Positions 51,393 to 61,024 of a stretch of 64,000 bases of DNA are shown one piece after another (position 1 is the first letter of the stretch; each line of letters begins with the position of its first letter). The position numbers were made by a program, and so were the translations under genes. The stretch lies in the NCBI GenBank assembly GCA_963812885.1, contig CAWEWZ010000008.1:124001-188000 (forward strand), in the 5' to 3' direction. This DNA comes from Bog-756 sp963812885 (GTDB lineage Bacteria > Actinomycetota > Acidimicrobiia > Acidimicrobiales > RAAP-2). The notes below the pieces were generated by a model. The model ran no database searches. It saw only the letters and a list, made by a program, of their open reading frames with translations, and was not told the DNA's origin.

Positions 51393-52323
51393 CGCCCGGC
51401 TGCCCGAAGGCGCTGTTATCAAGCGTGATCCAGTCGAATCGGCCCTCCAACGAGGAGGCCACTTCGCCCACCACTGACAGAGTCGGACGTCCGAGGTGGT
51501 CATACAGCCACTGTTCGATTCCCATGTCCAGTACCCGGCAGGAGAAGAGGAAATCCGAGAGCTCGGTGCCGTCGCTCGCCATCGAGTAGAAGCCGCAGAT
51601 TCCGTAATCACCGTACCGATCACGAACCCGGACGTATCCGGTCTCTTTCTGCGGGTCAGCGAGCATGGAGCCGAAATCCTCGATGCTCAGTCGCCGCTTC
51701 GTGAAATTGAGCTGATGGGTGCGGGTGAACAGCTCGAAGAGGCGGTCGAGTTCGGCTTCCGCGTCGTTGAAGACGCCGACTCGGATATCGCAGTCCTGCA
51801 AGAAGGCGATATTCGAACCGGCGGTCGAACGACGGTCGGCCACCTTCTGCTCGAGCATCCGATAGTGGCCAAGCCTGGACAGCCCGCGGTCATCCTTGCC
51901 CTGCAACTCCGGCTGGGCGAGGAGCTTGCCGATTACCTCGGGGCCGGCCGTCTGGACTCCGGGCGAGAAGTGACGCGCTTCGCCCCGGTTGAGCGCCAGG
52001 TCGTCGATGAAGAGGACGTTCTCCGCCCGCAGCTGGGCGTCTTCGATGATCTGGGCCACCCGCGGCCCCTTGGGCGACCAATCGATGGATGCGAATACGA
52101 ACTCGTCCCACAGGCCCTCGTCCTCGAGGCGACGACGAGCCTCGTGCTCGTCGTTCTTCGAACAGATCGAATTGACGATGCCTCGTCGGTTGAGGGCCTG
52201 CACCAGATCCCGGCGGGATGGTTCGACGACGACCTCGCCCTCGCTGAGCGTCCCGGTCCAGAGCGTCTCATCGAGGTCCCAGATGATCAGCTTGACCGGG
52301 GCGGCCAAGACCCCTTCTGGCAC
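51382..52323 (-). CDS. FkbH-like HAD-GNAT protein
   Basis: A 313-residue protein. The HAD domain is at the N-terminus: LIIWDLDETLWTGTL with the nucleophilic Asp, NSICSKNDEHEA and VLFIDDLALNRGEA. A GNAT-like C-terminal part follows (HQLNFTKRRLSIEDFGSML, RVRDRYGDYGICGFY, SCRVLDMGIEQWLYDHL). FkbH proteins take a glycerate unit from 1,3-bisphosphoglycerate and load it on an acyl carrier protein. No ACP or polyketide genes are here. Together with the overlapping SGNH-like gene it may decorate a surface polymer. Confidence 0.85.
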   Translation of the reverse strand: MPEGVLAAPVKLIIWDLDETLWTGTLSEGEVVVEPSRRDLVQALNRRGIVNSICSKNDEHEARRRLEDEGLWDEFVFASIDWSPKGPRVAQIIEDAQLRAENVLFIDDLALNRGEARHFSPGVQTAGPEVIGKLLAQPELQGKDDRGLSRLGHYRMLEQKVADRRSTAGSNIAFLQDCDIRVGVFNDAEAELDRLFELFTRTHQLNFTKRRLSIEDFGSMLADPQKETGYVRVRDRYGDYGICGFYSMASDGTELSDFLFSCRVLDMGIEQWLYDHLGRPTLSVVGEVASSLEGRFDWITLDNSAFGQPGGDP

Positions 52324-52515
52324 GTCGGATCCCCCCTGCCCGACGTCGGACTGCTCACCACGACGTCAGACCGCTCGCACGACCATTACCAGCCCATCAT
52401 CCCACGTCCGAGCGCCTCCGTGCAGGCGGAAGGGAACCCAAGCACGGCCCGGGGGCCCGGATGACAGGGCCCGGTGTTCAAGACCTGATCGGCTCTGCTG
52501 TCCGGCGACGAACGC

Positions 52516-53373
52516 TCACCCCGTCTTGATGACCTTCTTCAAGGACGGCAGGCAGAGCGTCGAGGTCTGCTTGATGGTCACCTTGCCGAACCCGAATTGG
52601 TTCAGATCGAACACCGGTGACTTGATCGGTGTCTTGCTCACCGCGAAGCACAGGAGGTGCTCCGCAGCGTTGATGATCCGGTAGGTTTTCGACCCGGTCG
52701 ACGACGTGATGATCTTCTCTGTGGGCAGGCAGAGAAGCTCAGGAGCGCCTACCTTGACCGTCACTGCCTTGGGGGCGAACTCGTCCCGGAGCGACACCGT
52801 GCCCGGGACCTTGAACGGAGCCGACCCTGGCAGGTAGGTAACGCTATAGCAGGTGAAGTGGTTCAGACCCGGTGGCTGAGCAGTCGTCTCTTTCGGTGGC
52901 CCGGTCAGGCTCTTCCACGAAGGTAGGCACAGGATCGTCGGTTGACCGACATTGAGGAAGCCGGTTCCGAATTGGTTGGTCACCCGCACCGTCTTGGTCG
53001 GCTGCTTGGCCACTCCGATCGGGAAGCATGCCAGATGGGCGTTGGGATTGGTGACGGGCGTGACCTTCTTGCCACCAGCGGGCGTGATCACCGTCTTCAC
53101 CACCGGGTTGCAGTTGACAGCCAGAGGACCAATCCTGATCGGCACGATCCCGTTGGGAGCGAATTGATCGATCAAACGGACCCTGCTCGCCGGAGGGACC
53201 TTGAAGCCCGTGGCCGAAGCGGAGTAGCAGAGTTGGTGATCGACGGCCGGGGCGGCGGCCGGGCCTGCGCCGGAGGTTCCCTCGATGCCGAGCAGGACGC
53301 CGCCCGTGGTCAAGACCACCAGACCGAGGACGATGACCACCTTCATGGCGGTGGACCGCAAGAATCGGGACAT
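52516..53373 (-). CDS. Secreted four-repeat protein (DUF7450-like)
   Basis: A 285-residue protein with an N-terminal basic stretch, an export helix (KVVIVLGLVVLTTGGVLLG) and four repeats of about 65 residues. Each has an H-x-x-C-Y/F entry (HQLCY, HLACF, HFTCY, HLLCF), a V-x-L-x-x-Q/E-F strand (RLIDQF, RVTNQF, SLRDEF, FDLNQF) and a C-x-P-x-x-K exit (CNPVVK, CLPSWK, CLPTEK, CLPSLK). Two Cys per unit suggest one disulfide each. I recall this pattern as DUF7450; no function is known to me. It is divergent from surE. Confidence 0.75.
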   Translation of the reverse strand: MSRFLRSTAMKVVIVLGLVVLTTGGVLLGIEGTSGAGPAAAPAVDHQLCYSASATGFKVPPASRVRLIDQFAPNGIVPIRIGPLAVNCNPVVKTVITPAGGKKVTPVTNPNAHLACFPIGVAKQPTKTVRVTNQFGTGFLNVGQPTILCLPSWKSLTGPPKETTAQPPGLNHFTCYSVTYLPGSAPFKVPGTVSLRDEFAPKAVTVKVGAPELLCLPTEKIITSSTGSKTYRIINAAEHLLCFAVSKTPIKSPVFDLNQFGFGKVTIKQTSTLCLPSLKKVIKTG

Positions 53374-53728
53374 GGCAAACCTCCAGTGATGAGTGGCCAG
53401 ATCAGATTGTTGCGTTGGTACCGACAGACCGGCACAATCGGTCGGAGCCGCCTATCAGCTACCCGCACTAGACCTTTTACCATGCCGGAGGACGATTGTC
53501 GATGGTCGATTGAGGGCTGTGGAGTCGGCGCTCCATGGGACGGGGCGAGGTTCCATCGGGGGGAACGACGAGGTATCGGACGTTACAGGGACCTACCGGA
53601 TGGGCTGGGACACAAGCGCCGTAGTCCCGGTTCATTATCGAAACGTTCCGCTGCCGTTTTCATTGCGATCAGTTTGCGTTCATCCCGGATTGGTAGGTTG
53701 TCGGACAGGTCACTCAGAGGATGGGTCT
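53374..53728. other. 355-base divergent region before surE
   Basis: It separates the four-repeat protein (minus) from surE (plus). The surE frame stays open across it, but the translated sequence is Arg/Ser/Gly/Cys-mixed without conserved segments, so I do not extend the gene. AT-rich spots (CATTATCGAAACGTTCC near 53633-53649 and TAGGTT at 53692-53697) may be promoter parts. No RNA gene was recognised. Confidence 0.45.
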
Positions 53729-54526
53729 TTGCGAGTTCTGATCACGAATGACGACGGCATCGAGAGCCCGGGAATCCGGTCGCTGGCCGAAATGGCGCGA
53801 CGTCGGGGCCACGAGGTCGTGGTCGCCGCTCCCTGCTGGGATGCCAGCGGAGCCAGTTCCTCGGTCACCGGAGTGAGTCAGATCGGGGAGGTCGTCACCG
53901 AACGCCGCCACTGGCCCGGGTGGAGGGAGGACTCGGTGTTCGCCGTTGACGCCACACCCGCGCTGATAGCCCTCTACGCCATCCACGAGAAGATCGGGCC
54001 CAGGCCGGATCTCGTACTCTCCGGCATCAACCGGGGAGCCAACACAGGCCGGTCCATCCTCCACTCCGGGACGGTGGGGGCTGCGTTCACCGCCTTTCAG
54101 CACGGCTGTCCTGCGCTGGCGGTCTCTTCCGCCGTGCTCGACATGAGTGGGAAGGTTGCCGACATCCACTGGGACACGGCGAGTGAGGTGGCCGGGCGCA
54201 TCTTCGACTGGCTGGTACAGAGCAAGCGGAACGTGGTCCTGAACTGCAATGTCCCCGATGTACCCGTCGAGGACCTGTTGGGCCTGCGTATCGGCGGCCT
54301 GGCCCCGGTCGGCGCTTCGCAAACATCGGTCACCGAGGAGTCAGGCGAATCCCTTCCGATGACGCTCGGAGGCGAGGACGAAAGCATGGAGATCGAAACC
54401 GACGCCGCACTCGTACAACGAGGGTTTGCATGTCTTACCGCGTTGCTCCCGGTCGTCGAGGATTCGAGCATCGACCTGGCCAGCGAGCTCGGCCCCGATG
54501 TCTTGACCCTCTACCAGCCGACCTAG
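53729..54526 (+). CDS. surE: 5'/3'-nucleotidase SurE
   Basis: Survival protein E, a metal-dependent nucleotidase/exopolyphosphatase of 265 residues. TTG 53729 follows AGAGG and begins LRVLITNDDGIESPGI, with the acidic metal pair NDD. APCWDASGASSSVTG and SGINRGANTGRSILHSGTVGAA are the other signature segments. SurE dephosphorylates nucleoside monophosphates under stress. The C-terminal half includes NCNVPDVPVEDLLGLRI. The usual E. coli neighbours pcm and rpoS are not here. It is convergent with the giant repeat protein gene. Confidence 0.92.
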   Translation: MRVLITNDDGIESPGIRSLAEMARRRGHEVVVAAPCWDASGASSSVTGVSQIGEVVTERRHWPGWREDSVFAVDATPALIALYAIHEKIGPRPDLVLSGINRGANTGRSILHSGTVGAAFTAFQHGCPALAVSSAVLDMSGKVADIHWDTASEVAGRIFDWLVQSKRNVVLNCNVPDVPVEDLLGLRIGGLAPVGASQTSVTEESGESLPMTLGGEDESMEIETDAALVQRGFACLTALLPVVEDSSIDLASELGPDVLTLYQPT

Positions 54527-54559
54527 TCCTGCTACCCGATCGTCGGCCCCCGGGCTTTC

Positions 54560-57500
54560 CTAGGGGGATGTCACGGTCACGTTGTCGAAGGTGACGGAGG
54601 ACAACTGGCCGGGGTTGTGGGAGGTGACGAACAACCCCACGGTGGCGCTGGCGGCCATGGTGACGGTGGTCGCACCCACTTCGGTCCAGTTGGTCCCGTC
54701 GGCAGAGTCGTATGCGGTGAAGACATTGCCGGTGCGAGTGAGCTTGAGCCAGGCGTTGGGGAAGGTGTAGCTGCCTCCGGCGATGTTGGCGTTGAAGCCG
54801 TACTCCATGTTGATCCCGTTGCCGGGGGTGACGGCGAGCATGGCGTAGGGAGCATCGGCGGCGGCGGACTGTTTGATCATGATCCCGGCCTTGGCCCACG
54901 GGTCGGTATCGGTCTGGGAGGTGACCCGGGCCACGATGGTTCCGTCCCCGCTGAGGGGCTGGTAGGCGTATTGGAACTGGTCGGCGGTGGCCCAGATGTC
55001 GGATCCGGACCCGTTGACCGTGTACACCCCGTTGGCGTAGGTGGACGCGCCCGCCGCTGCCGGGCTGCCCACGTCGGTCGACGCCCACGGCGACGGCAGG
55101 GGTTGGCCGCCCGGCGTCACGGTCACGTTGTCGAAGGTGACGGAGGACAACTGGCCGGGGTTGTGGGAGGTGACGAACAACCCCACGGTGGCGCTGGCGG
55201 CCATGGTGACGGTGGTCGCACCCACTTCGGTCCAGTTGGTCCCGTCGGCAGAGTCGTATGCGGTGAAGACATTGCCGGTGCGAGTGAGCTTGAGCCAGGC
55301 GTTGGGGAAGGTGTAGCTGCCTCCGGCGATGTTGGCGTTGAAGCCGTACTCCATGTTGATCCCGTTGCCGGGGGTGACGGCGAGCATGGCGTAGGGAGCA
55401 TCGGCGCCGGCGGACTGTTTGATCATGATCCCGGCCTTGGCCCACGGGTCGGTATCGGTCTGGGAGGTGACCCGGGCCACGATGGTTCCGTCCCCGCTGA
55501 GGGGCTGGTAGGCGTATTGGAACTGGTCGGCGGTGGCCCAGATGTCGGATCCGGACCCGTTGACCGTGTACACCCCGTTGGCGTAGGTGGACGCGCCCGC
55601 CGCTGCCGGGCTGCCCACGTCGGTCGACGCCCACGGCGACGGCAGGGGTTGGCCGCCCGGCGTCACGGTCACGTTGTCGAAGGTGACGGAGGACAACTGG
55701 CCGGGGTTGTGGGAGGTGACGAACAACCCCACGGTGGCGCTGGCGGCCATGGTGACGGTGGTCGCACCCACTTCGGTCCAGTTGGTCCCGTCGGCAGAGT
55801 CGTATGCGGTGAAGACATTGCCGGTGCGAGTGAGCTTGAGCCAGGCGTTGGGGAAGGTGTAGCTGCCTCCGGCGATGTTGGCGTTGAAGCCGTACTCCAT
55901 GTTGATCCCGTTGCCGGGGGTGACGGCGAGCATGGCGTAGGGAGCGTCGGCGGCGGCGGACTGTTTGATCATGATCCCGGCCTTGGCCCACGGGTCGGTG
56001 TCGGTCTGGGAGGTGACCCGGGCCACGATGGTTCCGTCCCCGCTGAGGGGCTGGTAGGCGTATTGGAACTGGTCGGCGGTGGTCCAGATGTCGGATCCGG
56101 ACCCGTTGACCGTGTACACCCCGTTGGCGTAGGTGGACGCGCCCGCCACTGCCGGGCTGCCCACATCGGTCGACGCCCACGGCGACGGCAGGGGTTGGCC
56201 CGCGGATGTGGCAGCTACGTCGACGTTGTCGAACGTCGAAGTATTGATGACACCGTTGTTGTGCGAACAGACCGCCAATCCAATGGTCGCGCTCCCGCTC
56301 AGGTTGAGCGCAACACTTCCCACGTCCGTCCAGTCGACTCCGTCCGGGGAATCGTAGGCGGTAACGATGCCCCCGGTCAGCTGCAACCTGAGCCATGCGT
56401 TCGGGAACGTGTAGCTGCCAGCCGAGGTGCTGCTATCGAAGTTGGACTGAAGCACTACCCCATTGCCTGGCGTCGTTGCCAGGAGCACATACGGCGAGCC
56501 CGGGCTATCCGATTGTTTGATGATTATCCCCGACTTGGCCCATGGATCCGTGTCGGACTGAGAGGTAACCCGAGCAGTAATGATCTCACCGTCGCCGGTG
56601 AACGGCTGACTCACGAAATTGAATTGATCGAGGGTTCCCCAGATGTCATTGCCCGAGCCGCTCACGGTAAAGGTTCCGTTGTTGTAGGCCGCCGAACCTG
56701 GCAGACCCGGATTGCCAATGTCTTGGTCGCTCCACGGAGGCGGCACCGGGAGGTTGCCGGTATCCACCGAGACGCTGTCAAAGGTCGTGGTATCGAGCAC
56801 GGAGTTGTTGTGGGAGTTCACCACCAAACCCGTTGTCGCCTCCGTATTCATCGATACAGCCATCGATCCGACCTGGGTCCAATTGACGCCGTCAGGTGAG
56901 TCGAGAGCTACGAAGTTGTTCCCGATTCGTTGGAGCGACAGCCACTCAGGGTAGGCAAAGGCCCCAGCGGACACGCTGGTATTGCCGGTTCCTTGAAACA
57001 CGATGCCGTTGCCGGGCGTTGCGGCAAGCAGAACGTACGGCGACCCGCTGTTGGCTGACTGCCTGATCATGATCCCGGACTCAGCCCACGGATCCGTTTG
57101 ATCTTGGGTCACTACTCGAGCAGTAGTGATGCCGTTGCCGTTCAGCGGCTGGTCTATGTATTGAAACTGATCCGAAGTCCCTCCAATGGCGGCGCCTGAC
57201 CCGTGGACCGTAAAGGTGCCGTTGTAGGGGCTATAAGCCGCCGAACCGGGCAGGCCAGGGCTCCCCACATCCTGGCTGGTCCACGGAGCAGGTAGCGGCC
57301 CGTCCCCCACCGGGTTCACCGAAACTTCGGTGAAGGTGGACGTGTTGAGCGCATTCGGGTTGTGGGATGTCACCGCCAGGCCGACGGTCACCGGGTCGGG
57401 CATGGCAATGACGGCTCGGCCTACCTGGGTCCAGTTGACACCGTCATTGGACGAGTATCCGGTGATAACGCTCCCTTGGCGGTCGAGCTTCACCCAGATG

Positions 57501-60500
57501 TTGGGGGAGGTATACGAGGGTCCGCTGATGCTCACGTCATATCCGTACTGGAATACCACGCCGTTGCCCGGGGTGATCCCCACAAATGCGTACGGTGAGC
57601 CGGGGGTGGTCGACTGCTTTATCATCACCCCCGATTTGGCCCACGGATCGGTGTCGGACTGGGACGTGACCTGGGCAATTACGGTGCCGTCGCCGCTGAA
57701 CGACTGTGAGACGTAGTTGAACTGGTCATTACCTGCCCAGATGTCGTTGCCGCCACCGTTGACCGTGTAGACGTTGCCGGAGAATGTCGCTGAACCGCCC
57801 GGCGTGGCACTGCCGATGTCCGAGTCTGACCACGGGCTGGGAAGGCCGACAATGCCAGAACTGTTGATGGATACATTGTTGAACACGGTGGTGTTCAACT
57901 CCTGGCTGTTATGGGAACACACGACCAGTCCGGCGAGCAGCACCCCGGTGAGTGCCGGGATTGTGGCGCTCGAATTCGGGACCATCTGCCAATTGACGCC
58001 GTCCGGCGAGGTATAGGCGGTAAAGGTGTCGCCGGAGACTCCTATCTTCAAATAGGTCGGAGTGGAACCGCTGACTGGGTATTGAGAAGTGAAGGCGTTG
58101 GCTTGGGTTCGGTACTGGACCACGATTCCGTTCTGAGGCGTGACGAAGACTCCGTAGTAGGGGTCCGTTGCCACGTCTGACAGCCGGACCATCACTCCGG
58201 ACTTGGCCCATTGGTCGGTGAAGCTCTGCGACTGAACTTGGGCGGCGACGCTGCCGTTGCCACTGAAAGGCTGAGCGACGAAGTGGAACTGATCCACCGT
58301 GTCCCAGATGTCACCTCCGCTGGCCTGTATGGTCCAGGAGCCGTTGCTGTAGTTCTGGTTTCCCGCCAACGCCGGCAGGCCGATGTCCTCGCAGCTCCAC
58401 GAGTTCGGGCAATTTCCAGGCGGGGTGGGCGCGGATGCGGTGACGGCGACGCTACCAAAGGTGGCGGTACCCAGGGTGTTGGGCGCATTGGAGCTCACCG
58501 CCATACCGGCGAAAATGCTTCCGCTCAGATTGGGCAGTGCCACCGTGGACACATCGAGTGGAGTCCAAGTGGTTCCGTCGGTCGAGGTGTAGGTGGTGAA
58601 CGTGGTGCCGGACCGGGCAATCTCGATATATGCCGGTGTTTGTGCTGTTTGAGTAGTGGCTTGGATCGACGCCAGACCAGTGGTATCTCGATACTGCACT
58701 TCGATGCCGTTGTCAGGGGTCAGGAACGCTCCGTAGTACGCAGCGTTCCCGGCCGTGGACGCCCGCATCATGAGCCCGGCTGCTGCTGACGGGTCGGTGA
58801 CGGTCTGGGACAGTACCTGAGCGCTCACGGTGGCGTCGCCAGGCTCGGTCTGCCAGACAAAATGGAACTGGTCGCCGGGCTGCTCGTTGTCGATCCCATT
58901 ACCAGCGCCAGTGAGGGTCCAGGTGCTCCCACTCAGAGACTGGTTCCCCACCAGACGCGGGTTGCCCACATCCTGGCAACTCCACCCGGATGGACACGGC
59001 GTGGATGGGGCTGGCGGCGAGGGAGGGGAGCCGGGAGAACCGACGTTGACTGCCGAGATTGAGCCGGTTCCTGCCGTGCCGTTGGCGCCGGAGCTGACCG
59101 CCAACCCGGCCAGGACCGCGTTCGGCATCGGTATGTTCGTGTTGCTGCCGGTCACCAGTGTGTAGCTGACACCGTCAGGAGACGTGGCCGCTCGGAAGAT
59201 GTCCCCTACCCGCTGGATCATCAGGTGCAGGGGTAAGCCAGGGGTGGTGGTGGTGGTCGCTACCTGCGTCTGGCCACCGAACTGGCTGCGGTACTGGACG
59301 GCCAGGGTGTTATTGGGTTCCGCCAGTACCGCATAGTAGGGCGAGCCGGGGTCGTTCCGTTGTCTGATCATCACCCCGGCTTGAGATCCTGCCGTAGTGG
59401 GGACCTGGCTGACATCGGCCGTGACCTGCGTGTCACCACTGTTGTTCTCGCTCGCCAGTCTGAAACTGTCGGAAGTGCCACCGACACCTGCCCCACCGGC
59501 ATCAATGGACCAGACTCCGTTGGGCACCGCTTCAGTGCCAGCGGGACTCGGCGATCCGATGTCCTGACAGGTGAAGGGGCTCGGACAATTGGGATCTGGT
59601 GGAGGAGGAGGCGGAGGCGTACTTGGTAACGCGAGGGCAGTTACGGTCCCGGCGTTGTTGCCCGTGTAGATGATCCCGTCGGCAATGCTCGGGGCCGCCC
59701 ACATCGCCGATCCGGTGTCGTAGCTGTACAGCCGTTGCCCGGTGGTCGCATCAAGTATCTCGAGTACGGACCCTGCTGCATCGATCAACATCCCATTGTC
59801 GTAGGTCAGCGCTCCAATCACCGTTCCCGGCGCGGGGTGTTGCCACTCGATGGTTCCGGTGGCCGGATCGAGCGCATCGATCGTGCCCGGGTACCCGACC
59901 CCATTGATGAACCCCTGTCCACCGGCTACGAACAACTTGTTCGAGCCGAAGGCCGCCGCTGATGAAACGCTGCTGTCTCCGCAGGTGGGGCAGTCCCCGC
60001 CGATGGCGATCTGGCGCTGCCATATCGGTCCGGACGACAGGCTGTTTCGATTGAAGGCGTACATATAGCCGTTCTTGTTGATGACTCCGAGCAGCTGGTC
60101 TCCGTTCGAGTCAGTAAAGAGGGTGGTGGAGGTCCCGAAGTCGGAGTCGAAAATGGCCTCGGTCTCCGGAAGTTTCCACGAGTCGGTAACCTCCATGGTG
60201 GTGGCGTTGATGGCCACGACCGCTTGGGCCCACTGCTGGCTGGGCGTGGTTTCCGTTCCGGTGGCCGTGTAGATGGTATTGGTAGCCGGGTCGTACGCGG
60301 GAGAAGTCCATATCCCTCCTCCGATCTGCCCATTCGGGACAAGATTGGCAGTGTTCTGGATCGTGCCGGTGGCGAGATTTACTTGGATCAGCTGGCCCTG
60401 CACAAGGGGACAGTCCCCGAAACTGGCCACGCCGACGTAGGCGTAGCCGTTCACGATCAGCGGACTTGACCAATTGTAATGACCGTCATACGTACCGGTC

Positions 60501-61024
60501 GGCGAGCCAACGAGGACCCGCCACAGCACCGCGCCGGTGGTGGCATCGATGGCGTACCAGTAATTGTCACCACCACCGACGTAGACAACCCCGTTGACCA
60601 CGGCGGCTGCCGAGTCCACGCCCGCCGTGGACGGAAAACAGTTGTCCGCTGGAGGCGCGGTTGTCACCCCCAGATAGGTCTTCCATTCAAGCGCGCCGGT
60701 CGTGGCGTTGACTGCATTCTCATAACCGTTCCAGGATCCGAAGTAGGCGGTTCCACCCACCACGCTTACCTGGCTGGCCACGATGCCGCCGGCGTTGTAC
60801 GACCACAGCTTGGTGAGTGTGGGGGCCGCGCTTGGGGAGATGTTGGTATCGGTCGACGAACTGGTCCGCTCGACATCATGGAGAGAAGTCGGCCAATCGT
60901 CATTGGTGGGGGTCGACTGGGCGGCGGCTGGGGACGCGGTCAGCAGCACCGGGGCGATGGTCATCGACAAGAGTGCGCCAACGACGAGGGCGGCCTTGGC
61001 CCGTTTGATGATCTCGAGATTCAC
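54560..61024 (-). CDS. Giant secreted PQQ-propeller protein with nine concanavalin-like modules
   Basis: A 2154-residue exported protein, uninterrupted. GTG 61024 overlaps the preceding gene's stop (GTGA). The signal peptide ends PAAAQS around residue 38. Residues about 40-475 form a PQQ-type beta-propeller (GTAYFGSWNGYENAVNATTG, VYVGGGDNYWYAIDATTG, LDPATGTIEWQHP). Nine modules of about 182 residues follow, each with WxSxDIGSP, a DQF strand, TDPWAKSGIMIKQS, TPGNGV, DGxNWTxVG and VTSHN. Modules 1-3 open with a Cys pair (CPSPFTCQD, CPSGWSCQD, CPNSWSCED); modules 4-9 do not. The modules resemble DUF1349. No sorting signal is at the C-terminus. Likely a cell-surface or matrix protein, perhaps glycan-binding. 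Confidence 0.88.
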   Translation of the reverse strand: MNLEIIKRAKAALVVGALLSMTIAPVLLTASPAAAQSTPTNDDWPTSLHDVERTSSSTDTNISPSAAPTLTKLWSYNAGGIVASQVSVVGGTAYFGSWNGYENAVNATTGALEWKTYLGVTTAPPADNCFPSTAGVDSAAAVVNGVVYVGGGDNYWYAIDATTGAVLWRVLVGSPTGTYDGHYNWSSPLIVNGYAYVGVASFGDCPLVQGQLIQVNLATGTIQNTANLVPNGQIGGGIWTSPAYDPATNTIYTATGTETTPSQQWAQAVVAINATTMEVTDSWKLPETEAIFDSDFGTSTTLFTDSNGDQLLGVINKNGYMYAFNRNSLSSGPIWQRQIAIGGDCPTCGDSSVSSAAAFGSNKLFVAGGQGFINGVGYPGTIDALDPATGTIEWQHPAPGTVIGALTYDNGMLIDAAGSVLEILDATTGQRLYSYDTGSAMWAAPSIADGIIYTGNNAGTVTALALPSTPPPPPPPDPNCPSPFTCQDIGSPSPAGTEAVPNGVWSIDAGGAGVGGTSDSFRLASENNSGDTQVTADVSQVPTTAGSQAGVMIRQRNDPGSPYYAVLAEPNNTLAVQYRSQFGGQTQVATTTTTPGLPLHLMIQRVGDIFRAATSPDGVSYTLVTGSNTNIPMPNAVLAGLAVSSGANGTAGTGSISAVNVGSPGSPPSPPAPSTPCPSGWSCQDVGNPRLVGNQSLSGSTWTLTGAGNGIDNEQPGDQFHFVWQTEPGDATVSAQVLSQTVTDPSAAAGLMMRASTAGNAAYYGAFLTPDNGIEVQYRDTTGLASIQATTQTAQTPAYIEIARSGTTFTTYTSTDGTTWTPLDVSTVALPNLSGSIFAGMAVSSNAPNTLGTATFGSVAVTASAPTPPGNCPNSWSCEDIGLPALAGNQNYSNGSWTIQASGGDIWDTVDQFHFVAQPFSGNGSVAAQVQSQSFTDQWAKSGVMVRLSDVATDPYYGVFVTPQNGIVVQYRTQANAFTSQYPVSGSTPTYLKIGVSGDTFTAYTSPDGVNWQMVPNSSATIPALTGVLLAGLVVCSHNSQELNTTVFNNVSINSSGIVGLPSPWSDSDIGSATPGGSATFSGNVYTVNGGGNDIWAGNDQFNYVSQSFSGDGTVIAQVTSQSDTDPWAKSGVMIKQSTTPGSPYAFVGITPGNGVVFQYGYDVSISGPSYTSPNIWVKLDRQGSVITGYSSNDGVNWTQVGRAVIAMPDPVTVGLAVTSHNPNALNTSTFTEVSVNPVGDGPLPAPWTSQDVGSPGLPGSAAYSPYNGTFTVHGSGAAIGGTSDQFQYIDQPLNGNGITTARVVTQDQTDPWAESGIMIRQSANSGSPYVLLAATPGNGIVFQGTGNTSVSAGAFAYPEWLSLQRIGNNFVALDSPDGVNWTQVGSMAVSMNTEATTGLVVNSHNNSVLDTTTFDSVSVDTGNLPVPPPWSDQDIGNPGLPGSAAYNNGTFTVSGSGNDIWGTLDQFNFVSQPFTGDGEIITARVTSQSDTDPWAKSGIIIKQSDSPGSPYVLLATTPGNGVVLQSNFDSSTSAGSYTFPNAWLRLQLTGGIVTAYDSPDGVDWTDVGSVALNLSGSATIGLAVCSHNNGVINTSTFDNVDVAATSAGQPLPSPWASTDVGSPAVAGASTYANGVYTVNGSGSDIWTTADQFQYAYQPLSGDGTIVARVTSQTDTDPWAKAGIMIKQSAAADAPYAMLAVTPGNGINMEYGFNANIAGGSYTFPNAWLKLTRTGNVFTAYDSADGTNWTEVGATTVTMAASATVGLFVTSHNPGQLSSVTFDNVTVTPGGQPLPSPWASTDVGSPAAAGASTYANGVYTVNGSGSDIWATADQFQYAYQPLSGDGTIVARVTSQTDTDPWAKAGIMIKQSAGADAPYAMLAVTPGNGINMEYGFNANIAGGSYTFPNAWLKLTRTGNVFTAYDSADGTNWTEVGATTVTMAASATVGLFVTSHNPGQLSSVTFDNVTVTPGGQPLPSPWASTDVGSPAAAGASTYANGVYTVNGSGSDIWATADQFQYAYQPLSGDGTIVARVTSQTDTDPWAKAGIMIKQSAAADAPYAMLAVTPGNGINMEYGFNANIAGGSYTFPNAWLKLTRTGNVFTAYDSADGTNWTEVGATTVTMAASATVGLFVTSHNPGQLSSVTFDNVTVTSP
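54571..56208 (-). repeat. Three tandem 546-bp near-identical DNA repeats
   Basis: Copies start at 54571, 55117 and 55663 (period exactly 546 bases, 182 codons). They encode modules 7-9 of the giant protein and differ by only a few bases, such as the GCGGCG/GCGCCG change beside the GIMIKQS coding region. They look recently duplicated and may be under- or over-counted in the assembly. Confidence 0.92.

Noticed and set aside
53393..53728. N-terminal extension of SurE by 112 residues
   Set aside because: The extra sequence is low in coding signal, SurE proteins start at the NDD motif, and TTG 53729 has a fitting ribosome site.
54571..56208. Possible CRISPR-like or satellite repeat
   Set aside because: The period is 546 bases with no spacers and the frame is preserved through all copies, so it is a coding module repeat.
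54617..56899. A 760-residue plus-strand frame with repeats
   Set aside because: Antisense to the 546-base module repeats of the giant protein. The Gly/Val/Asp-rich translation mirrors the sense strand and has no signal peptide or fold.
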